Shown here in pieces: positions 7,667 through 15,740 of a DNA stretch of 45,609 nucleotides (position 1 is the stretch's first letter; every line of letters starts with the position of its first letter). Source of the stretch: Nocardia arthritidis NBRC 100137 (GTDB taxonomy: Bacteria > Actinomycetota > Actinomycetes > Mycobacteriales > Mycobacteriaceae); the NCBI RefSeq assembly GCF_001612765.1, contig NZ_BDBB01000031.1:1-45609 (forward strand). Reading direction: 5' to 3'. The position numbers and the translations under genes were made by a program. The notes under the pieces were generated by a model, which searched no databases, was not told the DNA's origin, and saw nothing but the letters and a program-made list of their open reading frames with translations.

Positions 7667-8644
7667 GTGAAGCTTCTCGTCACCGGCGGCGCCGGTTACA
7701 TCGGCAGCGTCGTCGCCCACCAGCTCGTCGACGCCGGCCACGAAGTGGAGATTCTCGACGACCTGTCCACCGGCTTCCCGGAGAACCTTCCGGCGCGCGC
7801 GGCATTCCACCAGCTGTCGATCCACCGTGTCGCCGACGTGCTCACACCCGCGTCCGGTTTCGACGGCGTGCTGCACTTCGCCGCCAAGATCGAAGTCGCC
7901 GAATCGGTCGCGAACCCCGAAAAATACTGGTGGAACAACATCGAAGGCTCGCTCGCCTTGCTTCGCGCCATACGCGCCGCCGGCATCCCGCGACTCATCT
8001 TCTCCAGCACCGGGTCGATGTACACCGGCGACGGAAGCACGCCTTTCGACGAGAACGCGGAAGTGCGTCCGGCCAATCCGTACGCGGCGACCAAGGCGTC
8101 CGTGGACATGATGATCGCGGGCGAGTGCGGCGCGAGCGAACTCGGCGCCGCGTCACTGCGTTATTTCAACGCCTCCGGCGCCGTCGTCGCGCACGACATG
8201 CGGCTGGGCGAGCGCCACGACCCGGAGTCGCATTTGATCCCGATCCTGCTGCAAGCCGCGGCGGGACAACGTGATTCGTTCACGCTCTACGGTACCGACC
8301 ATCCCACGCCGGACGGCACCTGCATCCGCGACTACGTGCACGTAGCCGACCTCGCCGCCGCTCATCTGCTGGCGCTGGAGGCCATCCGCCCCGGTGAATA
8401 CGAGGTGTACAACCTCGGCAACGGCAGCGGCTACTCCAACCGGCAGGTGCTCGACACGGTGCGGGAGGTCACCGGACGCGACTTCCCGGTCCACTACGGT
8501 CCGCGCAGGCCGGGCGATCCTGCCGTCTGCGTGGCCGCCAGCGGCAAGGCGGGCGCCCGGCTCGGCTGGAAGCCACAGCGACCGGATCTGGCCGACATCG
8601 TCTCCGACGCATGGCGCTTCCACCGGTCGGTGTACGGCGACTGA
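7667..8644 (+). CDS. galE: UDP-glucose 4-epimerase
   Basis: 325 residues from a GTG start behind AGGAGAGG. It is an extended-type short-chain dehydrogenase: the NAD-binding TGGAGYIG is at residues 6-13, the catalytic Ser region is FSSTGSMYTG, and the Tyr-Lys pair is in NPYAATKAS. RYFNASG, IRDYVHVADLAAAH and YNLGNGSGYSNRQVL are typical GalE signatures. It would interconvert UDP-glucose and UDP-galactose for arabinogalactan and other envelope glycans. The gene is monocistronic; an 8-bp hairpin at 8680-8710 follows. Confidence 0.88.
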   Translation: MKLLVTGGAGYIGSVVAHQLVDAGHEVEILDDLSTGFPENLPARAAFHQLSIHRVADVLTPASGFDGVLHFAAKIEVAESVANPEKYWWNNIEGSLALLRAIRAAGIPRLIFSSTGSMYTGDGSTPFDENAEVRPANPYAATKASVDMMIAGECGASELGAASLRYFNASGAVVAHDMRLGERHDPESHLIPILLQAAAGQRDSFTLYGTDHPTPDGTCIRDYVHVADLAAAHLLALEAIRPGEYEVYNLGNGSGYSNRQVLDTVREVTGRDFPVHYGPRRPGDPAVCVAASGKAGARLGWKPQRPDLADIVSDAWRFHRSVYGD

Positions 8645-8679
8645 TCGACCGAGCAAATTTTCGGCGTATTCTCACGTAG

Positions 8680-8710
8680 TCCCGGGCAACCTCCATCCGC
8701 GCGCCCGGGA
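8680..8710 (+). terminator. Hairpin after galE
   Basis: TCCCGGGC at 8680-8687 pairs with GCCCGGGA at 8703-8710 across a 15-nt loop, 36 bp after the galE stop. It also lies just beyond the stop of the minus-strand microprotein candidate at 8723, so it could serve both. Confidence 0.45.
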
Positions 8711-8722
8711 ATCGCGAGTCGA

Positions 8723-8803
8723 TCAGAGAATGAACAGAATCAGCGCCTTCTGCAGGGTGTCCATGATACGGCCGATGGTGATCGCGATTTCGACGGTGCC
8801 CAC
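8723..8803 (-). CDS. Candidate 26-residue hydrophobic microprotein
   Basis: A GTG-started frame of 26 codons plus stop that is preceded, at a 7-nt spacing, by an excellent ribosome site (GAGGAAAGGG). The product begins MGTVEIAITIGRIMD and ends in a hydrophobic, possibly amphipathic helix (LQKALILFIL). Nothing else explains this 380-bp intergenic stretch. It could be a membrane-associated small protein or a toxin-like peptide. No family is recognised. Evidence is the ribosome site plus peptide character only. Confidence 0.4.
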   Translation of the reverse strand: MGTVEIAITIGRIMDTLQKALILFIL

Positions 8804-9022
8804 GACAGGCCCCTTTCCTCGGACATGGCAAATCCTCGACACATCAATTCAAGCGCGCGCGAACGCGATTCGCCAAGCGCGCGCCGGGTCTCGTTCGGGC
8901 GGATCGGCGAGGTTCATCCACGGTGCCCCGCTCGTCGAATCATCTGTGTCGCGAGACCGGTCGCGACAGCGGGGCCGATCAGCGCACCGCACAGGCATTT
9001 CGATCCATCGACAGGAGCACAG

Positions 9023-9619
9023 GTGACGTCGTCGCAACCGTTGGTCCGGGAGGACTCGCACGACTGTTCTCGGCATGCGGCCGACACGGTAGGGCAAGCC
9101 GCGGCGATACTCGGCATGCTCCATCGAATCCCCGCCGACCACGCGGAGGTATCCGCGCGCCTGACGCCGCTCGCCGATCGCAGTGCGGACATCGCGTGCG
9201 AACTGCTCGGCGAGTCGGCGGGCCGGTGCGCGCTGGGCCGGGCGCTGCACAGCGTCGTCATCCATCTCCGGACGACGGCCGAGCTCGCGAACCGGCACCG
9301 CGTGACAGTGCTCGCCGACGAACTCGTCGAGATCATCGGCATCGTGCAGGAGTGCGGGCAGAACACGGCCCGATCGTTCGCGGCGCCGCTGGACTCCATG
9401 TGGGCGGCACACTACCGCGCCGAGATCCTGCGGCTGGCCGACGACGCCGACGACGCTTTCCGCCGCCTGTTCGCGCGGTGGTACTTCGACACCGACGACC
9501 TGACGACAGTGGCCGGTATGCGGGAGGTCGGCGACGAACTGGAGAACGTGGTGCGAGCCTTCGAGTCGGTCGCCGACGCCGCGGTGGCCGCGGACCGGCC
9601 GGGCGAGCTGGTCGGGTGA
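9023..9619 (+). CDS. DUF47 / PhoU-like protein
   Basis: 198 residues from the GTG at 9023 (AGGAGCACAG upstream); the longer reading is not coding-like. It is all-helical. The C-terminal half (IL-RLADDADDAFRRLF, then MREVGDELENVVRAFESV) follows the pattern of DUF47 proteins, PhoU-fold accessory proteins of PiT-type phosphate transporters in which Glu/Asp pairs on neighbouring helices bind metals. No transporter gene is adjacent, which is unusual for the family. Function inferred as phosphate-related; moderate confidence. Confidence 0.6.
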   Translation: MTSSQPLVREDSHDCSRHAADTVGQAAAILGMLHRIPADHAEVSARLTPLADRSADIACELLGESAGRCALGRALHSVVIHLRTTAELANRHRVTVLADELVEIIGIVQECGQNTARSFAAPLDSMWAAHYRAEILRLADDADDAFRRLFARWYFDTDDLTTVAGMREVGDELENVVRAFESVADAAVAADRPGELVG

Positions 9620-9632
9620 CCGCTCGCGGCCA

Positions 9633-10958
9633 CTACATTCCGACGAAATCGATGATCGGCGCCGGGTAGTCCGCCGGATCGACCTGCTCGCGCCACGGCC
9701 GGTGGACGCGCGCACCGGGGAGGTGCGCCAACTCGGGAATCCAGTGCCGGACGTACGCGCCGTCCGGGTCGTAGCGCTCGGCTTGGCGCAGCGGGTTGAG
9801 CACCCGATTCGGCCTGGTGTCGGTCCCCGTCCCCGCGACCCACTGCCAGTTGAGCTGGTTGTTGGCCAGATCCCCGTCCACCAGCCAGCGCAAGAAGTGC
9901 TCCGCCCCCACCCGCCAGTCGACGCGCAACGACTTGGTCAGGAAACTGGCCGTGATCAGCCGCGCCCGGTTGTGCATCCAGCCCTCCGCGTGTAGCTGCC
10001 GCATGCCCGCGTCCACGATCGGATGCCCCGTGCGCCCCTCCCGCCAGGCGTCGACGGCTTGCGGGTCCTCGCGCCAGCGGATCTCGCGGGCACGGTAGTC
10101 CGACCAGGCCGCGGATGGGCGGGCGGCCAGCAACTGGTGGTGGAAGTCGCGCCAGGCCAGCTGCCGGGCGAACGCGCGCCCGCCCTCGGTGGACATGTCG
10201 ACCCGGTGCACCAGCTCCACCGGAGACACGCAGCCGAAGTGCAGATACGGCGACAGCCGCGAGGTTGCGTCGGCGGCGAGGTCGTCGTTGTCGCGCGCGT
10301 AGTGCTCGACCGGCCCGGACAGCCAGTCGCGCAGCATCTTTCGTCCCGTCGTCGCACCGCCCACCGCCAGCCGCGGCGATGTCCGGCCCGCGCACAGCTC
10401 CCCCGCGTCCGGCAGCGGCAGGCTCGACACCTCCGGCACCGTGAGGCCGCGCGGCGTGCCGAGCGGTGTGCGCCGCGGCGCTTCGGACCAGCGTCGGAAA
10501 TACGGGCTGAAGACGGCGAAGTGGTCGCGCCCGGTGGCGGGCAGCAGCGTTTGCGGATCGGCGGCGGTGATGGTGGCGGGATGCGTATGCAGCTGACAGT
10601 CGCGGCGCGCGAGTCGTTGGCGCAGAGCGCGTTCCCGGCGGCGGCTGTAGCCGCTGACGTCGGCGGCGACGTGCACGCTCTCGGCGTGCACCTGGGTGAC
10701 CACGCGATCGACCTCCGCGGCCACGTCCCCGCGGCGCAGGACCAGGTTGCCGCCGAGTGCGCGCAGTTCGTCGTCCAGCTCGGCCAGAGCCGCCGCGAGG
10801 AACCGCGCGCGGTTCGGCGCGGCGAAGCGGCCGGAGAGGATGGCGTCGTCGAGCACGAACAACGGCACTACCGCGGCGCCCTCCCGGTGCGCGGCGGTCA
10901 ACACCGGGTTGTCCCGCACCCGCAGGTCGCGGGTGAACAGAGCGATCGCGACGGTCAT
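9633..10958 (-). CDS. phr: Deoxyribodipyrimidine photolyase (class I)
   Basis: 441 residues from the ATG at 10958. The N-terminal photolyase domain starts with the typical IALFTRDLRVRDNPVL, and the FAD-binding C-terminal half shows FARQLAWRDFHHQLL, GHPIVDAGMRQL, GWMHNRARLITASFLTK, the WLVDGDLANNQLNWQWVAGTG region and FNP-like RVLNPLRQAERYDPDG. It repairs UV-induced cyclobutane dimers using light. It lies 159 bp downstream of the lipocalin gene on the same strand and close to a B12-type MerR regulator, the usual company of light-induced photolyases. Confidence 0.92.
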   Translation of the reverse strand: MTVAIALFTRDLRVRDNPVLTAAHREGAAVVPLFVLDDAILSGRFAAPNRARFLAAALAELDDELRALGGNLVLRRGDVAAEVDRVVTQVHAESVHVAADVSGYSRRRERALRQRLARRDCQLHTHPATITAADPQTLLPATGRDHFAVFSPYFRRWSEAPRRTPLGTPRGLTVPEVSSLPLPDAGELCAGRTSPRLAVGGATTGRKMLRDWLSGPVEHYARDNDDLAADATSRLSPYLHFGCVSPVELVHRVDMSTEGGRAFARQLAWRDFHHQLLAARPSAAWSDYRAREIRWREDPQAVDAWREGRTGHPIVDAGMRQLHAEGWMHNRARLITASFLTKSLRVDWRVGAEHFLRWLVDGDLANNQLNWQWVAGTGTDTRPNRVLNPLRQAERYDPDGAYVRHWIPELAHLPGARVHRPWREQVDPADYPAPIIDFVGM

Positions 10959-11117
10959 CGCGCACCCACCCGTCGTACGGCGCGAATTCTCATCCTCGGG
11001 CCTCCTTGCCGGACGGTGGAATCGTGCTCGGCGCCCATGAGGGCCGCGCCGGCGCGGCATCGGGCGGCTCAGCCACACCGCCGACGACGCGACCCTCGCG
11101 GGTGCCGAGCATCCCGG

Positions 11118-11741
11118 TCACCCCGCGCAGAGCGGGACGATGCGCGACTCACCGCCCGTCGTCGGCGAGGTCAGGTACACGCACGTGTTCTGACCGGCCG
11201 CGGTGATCGCCGCGCGCACCTGCTGCCAGGCATCCGCGTCCAGCGAAACCTCGCGAGCCAGGACGAACCCGGATATCCGGCTCGGGTCGGTGACCACCGC
11301 CCACGAATAGTCCGGGCCGAGCGCGGTGACGATGTAGTTGGTCGGCCCCTCCCTGCGATCCTGGGTGGGCACGCCGGGGAAGCTGACATGCAGCTGCGCC
11401 CCGGTCTCCCGGTCGTTGACAGTCGCGGTGCCGTTGATCTCGTTGCGCGTGTTCGCCCACGTGGTGCAGGTGTTGCGCACCGCGATGTCGCCCTGCGGAT
11501 CGAGTGTGTAGTTCGCCTGCGTGTCGCGCGCGCAGTTCAGATTGAAGTATTGCGGGATGGCGGCGAGTTGACGCCAGGTGCCCAAGTACCGCTCCAGCTC
11601 GAGCCGCGGCACCGGGGCGGGCCCGTCGGCCGGGCTGAACGCCGCGGCGGAACCGCCCGCCGCCAGCGCCGTCACGGACAGCGCCGACACCACCCCGGCG
11701 AGCAGGCGGGTCGACGTACGCAGCAGATTGCGACGATGCAC
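11118..11741 (-). CDS. Secreted lipocalin (Blc-like)
   Basis: 207 residues from a GTG start with AGGAG five bases upstream. An N-terminal signal (MHRRNLLRTSTRLLAGVVSA; the RRNLL could be a weak Tat motif) is followed by the lipocalin signature YLGTWRQLAAIPQYF, then NYTLDPQGDIAVRNTC and DYSWAVVTDP, which match bacterial Blc. Such lipocalins bind lipid and are linked to photo-oxidative stress. It is first in a probable operon with phr. The operator at 11786-11804 is 45 bp upstream. Confidence 0.85.
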   Translation of the reverse strand: MHRRNLLRTSTRLLAGVVSALSVTALAAGGSAAAFSPADGPAPVPRLELERYLGTWRQLAAIPQYFNLNCARDTQANYTLDPQGDIAVRNTCTTWANTRNEINGTATVNDRETGAQLHVSFPGVPTQDRREGPTNYIVTALGPDYSWAVVTDPSRISGFVLAREVSLDADAWQQVRAAITAAGQNTCVYLTSPTTGGESRIVPLCAG

Positions 11742-12260
11742 GCTAACTCCTAGAAATCGGCGACGCTGTCCACTCTAGCACAGAACGATGCATAATTGAT
11801 GCAACATATTTCGTTCCCGGAGGATCGATGACGCGGCGGACAGCGCACCGGCATCGGGGGCCGCGCGACCGTCGGACACGGGCGCGCTCATCCCGCGAAC
11901 CACCGTCCCGCTCGGGCCGCTCGGCGACCCGTGATCGTCGACCGCGCCGTAACCGGCCACCGAGGTGCGTCGAAGCGACGATTTCGCGAGTCCGCGGTTC
12001 CGTCTCGATGCCGACTCGCTCCGCGAATCGCCCGCCGCGCGCCGGGCAGTCGCTCCGCTCGGATGCCGTCGCGCCGCGGCCGCCGCTGCTCACCGCCCTG
12101 GACGCCGGCGCCCGGCACTCGCCCACCCGTGCTCGGACCGCACGGCGGCCCGCACGGAACGTCGGGGCACGAAATCGAGGATGACGTGGCGCCATCGCGC
12201 GGACCCATCGACAACCCGGGCGGGAATGATCCCGTCGGCGGCGACGGGCACAATAGGGCG
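11742..12260. other. Divergent promoter and long leader of the MerR-B12 gene
   Basis: 519 bp between the lipocalin and the MerR start. The AT-rich start holds the operator at 11786-11804. A strong ribosome site (GGAGG, 11818-11822) precedes an ATG at 11828 that opens a 118-codon frame ending at 12184, two bases before an in-frame GTG (12186) that could start the MerR protein 25 residues earlier. That 118-codon frame is Arg-rich and lacks convincing codon bias, so I do not call it a gene. The stretch may be a long untranslated leader. Confidence 0.4.
11786..11804. promoter_or_regulatory. LitR-type operator, copy A
   Basis: CGATGCATAATTGATGCAA: two GATGCA units starting 11 bp apart, also readable as the inverted pair TGCAT-N5-ATGCA. 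It sits between the divergent lipocalin/phr and MerR-B12 genes. Copy B (13145) matches at 16 of 19 positions and copy C lies before the TIGR01777 gene (14712). Binding by the neighbouring MerR protein is inferred. Confidence 0.6.
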
Positions 12261-13106
12261 ATGCCCGCCGGTCCTGTCCCTGTGTCCGACGCGGCCGGAT
12301 ATACGGTGCGCGCGGTCGCCGAACGTCTCGGTATCCCGACCGCGACGCTGCGCAGCTGGAATCGCCGCTACAACATCGGTCCACCGCAACACCGCCCGGG
12401 TAAGCACCGCCTGTATACCGAGGCCGATATCGCCATGCTGGAGCGGATGCTGACGCTGATCCGCGCGGGTGCGAGCCCGGCGGGCGCGGCGGCGGCGGTG
12501 CGCGGACCCGCGCCCACGCTCGGGCACCGGGAATCGCTGCTGGCCGCGGCTTTCGCGCTGGACACCACCGCGGTGTCCAGCCAGCTCGAAGCGCACGTGC
12601 GCGCGTTCGGCGTAGTGGACACCTGGGACCTGCTGTGCCGCCCCGCTTTCGCCGACATCGTCGATCGCCAGCTCGGCGGCGAGGGATGCATCGATGTCGA
12701 GCACCTGCTGTCCTGGTGCGTCATCTCGGTGCTGCACCGGACGAGCCCGCCGTCGGCGGCCGACGGCGCGACGCCCGTGGTGCTCGCGTGCACCAGCGGA
12801 GAGACGCATTCGCTTCCGCTGGAGGTGCTGCGCGCGGCTCTCGCCGAACGCGGCGCCGGAGCGCGGATGCTCGGCGCCGACGTGCCCGCCACCGCACTCG
12901 CCGACACCCTGGCCCGGTTCGACCGTCCCGCCGCCGTACTGCTGTGGTCGCAGCAGGAGTCCACGGCGTTGACCTCCGCCGTCCGCGCCTGCCTCGGCGC
13001 GGGCGCGCGCGTGCTGGTCGGCGGCCCCGGATGGGAGGCGGTCCTCCTCCCCGAGGGCGTGGAACGAGTCGACAGCCTGCTCGACGCCGCCGACCGGCTC
13101 GCCTGA
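12261..13106 (+). CDS. litR: MerR family regulator with B12-binding domain (LitR/CarH type)
   Basis: 281 residues from the ATG at 12261 (a GTG at 12186 would add 25). The MerR helix-turn-helix reads YTVRAVAERLGIPTATLRSW, with NRRYNIGPPQHRPGKHRLYTE as the wing. A helical linker domain precedes a cobalamin-binding Rossmann domain containing the ligand motif GETHSLP (cobalt-binding His). The EH pair of the capping motif is present (DVEHLLS), but the Trp expected ten residues before the Glu is Gln. In this family adenosylcobalamin senses light; dark protein represses and light releases it. Neighbours (photolyase, lipocalin, TIGR01777) are the usual targets. Confidence 0.8.
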   Translation: MPAGPVPVSDAAGYTVRAVAERLGIPTATLRSWNRRYNIGPPQHRPGKHRLYTEADIAMLERMLTLIRAGASPAGAAAAVRGPAPTLGHRESLLAAAFALDTTAVSSQLEAHVRAFGVVDTWDLLCRPAFADIVDRQLGGEGCIDVEHLLSWCVISVLHRTSPPSAADGATPVVLACTSGETHSLPLEVLRAALAERGAGARMLGADVPATALADTLARFDRPAAVLLWSQQESTALTSAVRACLGAGARVLVGGPGWEAVLLPEGVERVDSLLDAADRLA

Positions 13107-13144
13107 ACGCACGGCTCGGGTAGCTCGCTTCACCCCTCCATGAT

Positions 13145-13163
13145 CGATGCGAAATTGATGCAT
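13145..13163. promoter_or_regulatory. LitR-type operator, copy B
   Basis: CGATGCGAAATTGATGCAT, agreeing with copy A at 16 of 19 positions and with the same 11-bp step. It lies 39 bp after the MerR stop, in a 229-bp gap where the MerR and TIGR01777 genes converge, so no recognised gene starts from it. The rest of the gap shows no convincing reading frame. Confidence 0.55.
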
Positions 13164-13335
13164 CTGCAATGTGGAAACCGGTGCGGCGGCCGTCGCAGCA
13201 GAATGAGCCGCAACTATCGAGCACCAAACTACCGATGTCCCCGTTGGCGGTATCTCGCCTACGCCGATGCTGGGTACCGCATCCGCTACCGCAACGGGAG
13301 CGCCGGGGGCCCGGCCGGGACCAGGGCCTCCCACG

Positions 13336-14685
13336 TCACCCCGCGGGCCTGCCGAGCAGATGACGCAGCGCCGGTTCCAGGGCGGGGGTGCGGAATCGGT
13401 GACCGGCTTTCGTCAGCCGGGTGGGAACGACGCGCTGACTGGCGGACGCCACTTCCCGGTTGCCTTCGCGGCCCAACAGCAACGCGGGAGCGAACCCGGG
13501 TACGGGGAACAGCGCCGGACGGTGCAGCACGCCCGCCAGGACCTTGGTGTACTCCGCGTTGCGAACCGGGTGGGGGGCAACGGCATTGACCGCCCCGGAC
13601 AGTCCGGTGTCCCAGAGCGCCCGATGGTAGACGTCGATCAGGTCATCGATCCCGATCCACGACAGCCACTGACGACCGTCGCCGATGCGCCCGCCCAACC
13701 CTGCCGTGAACAGCGGGCGCAACAGCCGCAGCGTGCCTCCGCGCGGAGACTGCACGATCCCGGTACGCACGCGCACCACCCGCACACCCGCTTCGGCGGC
13801 GGGCACCGTCGCGGCCTCCCACTCCTCGACCACATCGGCCAGGAAGCCGTCGCCGCGCATCGACTGCTCGGTCAGCGTCTCGTCGCCGCGATCGGCGCCG
13901 TAGTAGCCGATCGCGGAGGCGCTCACGAAGACCGGCACCGCCGCCCGCGCCGCTACTTCGGCGAGTCTGCGGGTCGGCCCGATCCGGCTGTCCGCGATCG
14001 CGCGCTTGTGCCCGGCGGTGAATCGGCCCGCGATGGAGGCCCCGGCCAGATGCACCACCGCGTCCACGCCGTCCAGCAGATCCGGCGCGGGATCCGCGGG
14101 GTCCCATCGTCTTTCGTCCGCGGCGCGCGGCGCGTGCCGGACCAGCCGCACCACACGATGCCCGCCGGTGGACAGGAACGCGGTCAGCGCCGAACCGACC
14201 AGGCCGGACGCTCCGGTCACCGCGACGGTCCTGGACACGAAACCCTCCCCCGCCGCCCGCGCGTGCGCAGCGAGGTCGTCGGCGAGCTGCCGGTGGCGGT
14301 AGGCGAACATGGGCCGCAGGACCGTGGCGGGCACCGGCGCGTCCACCCGGTCGATCACCCGGGTATGCGTCCGGTCGACGACCTCGAAATCGTGGGTATG
14401 CCGCCACGGCAGCAATCCGGCCGGCAGCGAGCCGACGCCGTCGACGGTGACCGCGTCGACGAACCGGCGCGGCGGGTCGTACTCGCCGGGATCGTGCCGG
14501 GCCACCCAGCGCAGGCCGCCGGGCAATCCGAGCACCGCCTGCCCGTCGGACAGCGAGTCCGACTCGGCACGCGGTGACACCGGCTGCCACGGCGGCGCCA
14601 GGCGGGCCAGCGCGCCGGGGCGGGCGTGCCAGGCGAACACCTCGGACCGGGGTAGATCGATGACGCTCGCGTACTCGATACCCAT
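13336..14685 (-). CDS. SRPBCC + TIGR01777 family NAD-dependent epimerase-like protein
   Basis: 449 residues from the ATG at 14685. An N-terminal START-like SRPBCC domain of about 145 residues (IEYASVIDLPRSEVFAWHAR; MFAYRHRQLADDL at its end) is fused to a TIGR01777 short-chain dehydrogenase-like domain with TGASGLVGSALTAFL, VHLAGASIAGRFT, SASAIGYYGADRGDE and the end motif VVPTRLTKAGHRF. The fusion is common in actinobacteria. The substrate is unknown; the family often lies in photolyase/lipocalin/LitR clusters, as here. An operator copy lies 27 bp upstream. Confidence 0.85.
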   Translation of the reverse strand: MGIEYASVIDLPRSEVFAWHARPGALARLAPPWQPVSPRAESDSLSDGQAVLGLPGGLRWVARHDPGEYDPPRRFVDAVTVDGVGSLPAGLLPWRHTHDFEVVDRTHTRVIDRVDAPVPATVLRPMFAYRHRQLADDLAAHARAAGEGFVSRTVAVTGASGLVGSALTAFLSTGGHRVVRLVRHAPRAADERRWDPADPAPDLLDGVDAVVHLAGASIAGRFTAGHKRAIADSRIGPTRRLAEVAARAAVPVFVSASAIGYYGADRGDETLTEQSMRGDGFLADVVEEWEAATVPAAEAGVRVVRVRTGIVQSPRGGTLRLLRPLFTAGLGGRIGDGRQWLSWIGIDDLIDVYHRALWDTGLSGAVNAVAPHPVRNAEYTKVLAGVLHRPALFPVPGFAPALLLGREGNREVASASQRVVPTRLTKAGHRFRTPALEPALRHLLGRPAG

Positions 14686-14711
14686 GACCCGACTGTAGCC
14701 CCAAACCGACC

Positions 14712-14732
14712 CGATGCAGCGTTTCTGCATCG
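14712..14732. promoter_or_regulatory. LitR-type operator, copy C
   Basis: Read on the coding (minus) strand it starts CGATGCAGAAACGCTGCA, the same CGATGCA-N4-half-site layout as copies A and B, and it is also a perfect inverted repeat (CGATGCA-N7-TGCATCG). It lies 27 bp before the TIGR01777 start. A lone half-site, CGATGCA, occurs at 14787. Confidence 0.55.
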
Positions 14733-14835
14733 TTCTTCGACTCACAATCTCATAAACCACAGGAAACGGTCGATGAACAGGACGTCCGATGCAATTTGTT
14801 GGCTCGAAATCCCCCCGACCGGCAGGGTCGCGGGG

Positions 14836-15627
14836 TCAGACGACGAAGGGGATCAACGCTTTCCGGTCCACCGGATACGCAGCGAACTTCTCCCGGTACC
14901 ACTTGTGCGTGGCGAAGGCGCGCGGGACCAGATTGCCCGCCGTGATCAGGAAGATCACCACGCCGGCCAACGACCACGTCGCCAGCGCGAAGCCCGCCCA
15001 GGCGATCAACTCACCCAGGTAGGCCGGGCTGCTCACGAACCGGAAACCCGCGCCGTAGGGAATCCGGTATTCGGCGGCGCCCGGATCGTTCTTGTCGCGC
15101 AGGTTGCGCACGATCGACTCCGAGCGCACCAGCAACGCGAACCCGCCCAGATAGAAGACGAGCCCGAGCAGGAACCGCGGATCGGTCAACCACGCCGGTC
15201 CGTATTGATCGAGATAGTCGTGACCGAACAAGCTGCCGTTGAGATAGCCGTGCAGCGCCGTGACGAACACGCCCGCGGCGAGCACCGAGATGTTGAAGCT
15301 GCTCCGCTTACCGGGCATCTGCCGGATGGACAGCGGGAAGAACCAGCCGCGATTGCCATAGTGCAGTACCCAGATCGCGGCGAGCGCCGAGGAGGTGGGC
15401 TCGAAGCGGTTCGGGCCCGCGAGATAGCAGATCGCGAATACCACCGTCGCGGGCATCTCCATCAACCACCAGCCCAGCTTGGGGTTCAGATTGAAACCGA
15501 CCTCGGTCGAGGCGAACCGCCCGTAGGGACTCTGCGCGAAGAAGCCGCCGAAGACGACGAACGCCGCGAACACGAAGCCGATCGTCAGTACGGTGTCGTA
15601 GGCGGTGTTCCCGGTATACCAGTCCAT
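14836..15627 (-). CDS. 3-oxo-5-alpha-steroid 4-dehydrogenase family membrane protein
   Basis: 263 residues from the ATG at 15627 (AAGGGG upstream). Six or seven hydrophobic helices. The C-terminal half carries the steroid 5-alpha-reductase pattern: IPYGAGFRFVSSPAYLGELIAW, then FATHKWYREKFAAYPVDRKALIPF. NRGWFFPLSIR in the middle is also typical. The family reduces a C4-C5 double bond of 3-keto steroids with NADPH. It is divergent from a ketosteroid-isomerase-like gene, with a KstR box between them, supporting a role in sterol metabolism. Confidence 0.8.
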   Translation of the reverse strand: MDWYTGNTAYDTVLTIGFVFAAFVVFGGFFAQSPYGRFASTEVGFNLNPKLGWWLMEMPATVVFAICYLAGPNRFEPTSSALAAIWVLHYGNRGWFFPLSIRQMPGKRSSFNISVLAAGVFVTALHGYLNGSLFGHDYLDQYGPAWLTDPRFLLGLVFYLGGFALLVRSESIVRNLRDKNDPGAAEYRIPYGAGFRFVSSPAYLGELIAWAGFALATWSLAGVVIFLITAGNLVPRAFATHKWYREKFAAYPVDRKALIPFVV

Positions 15628-15684
15628 CGAGACCCCTTGCCGTGCGGAGGCGACCGGCGTGACACCGGAACGCGACGCCAAAAC

Positions 15685-15698
15685 TAGAACTTGTTCTA
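15685..15698. promoter_or_regulatory. KstR-type operator in divergent promoter
   Basis: TAGAACTTGTTCTA is a perfect palindrome and fits every fixed position of the KstR consensus TnnAACnnGTTnnA. It lies 57 bp before the 5-alpha-reductase-like gene and 42 bp before the isomerase-like gene. KstR is the TetR-type repressor of cholesterol catabolism in mycobacteria and rhodococci. Confidence 0.7.
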
Positions 15699-15740
15699 CC
15701 ATGTGTCCAGTCCCGGCTCGCATCAACGGAGGTATTGCCC

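Noticed and set aside
11828..12184. 118-codon ORF with a strong GGAGG ribosome site ahead of the MerR-B12 gene
   Set aside because: Arg-rich composition and weak third-position GC bias argue against a protein; kept only as a remark in the leader description.
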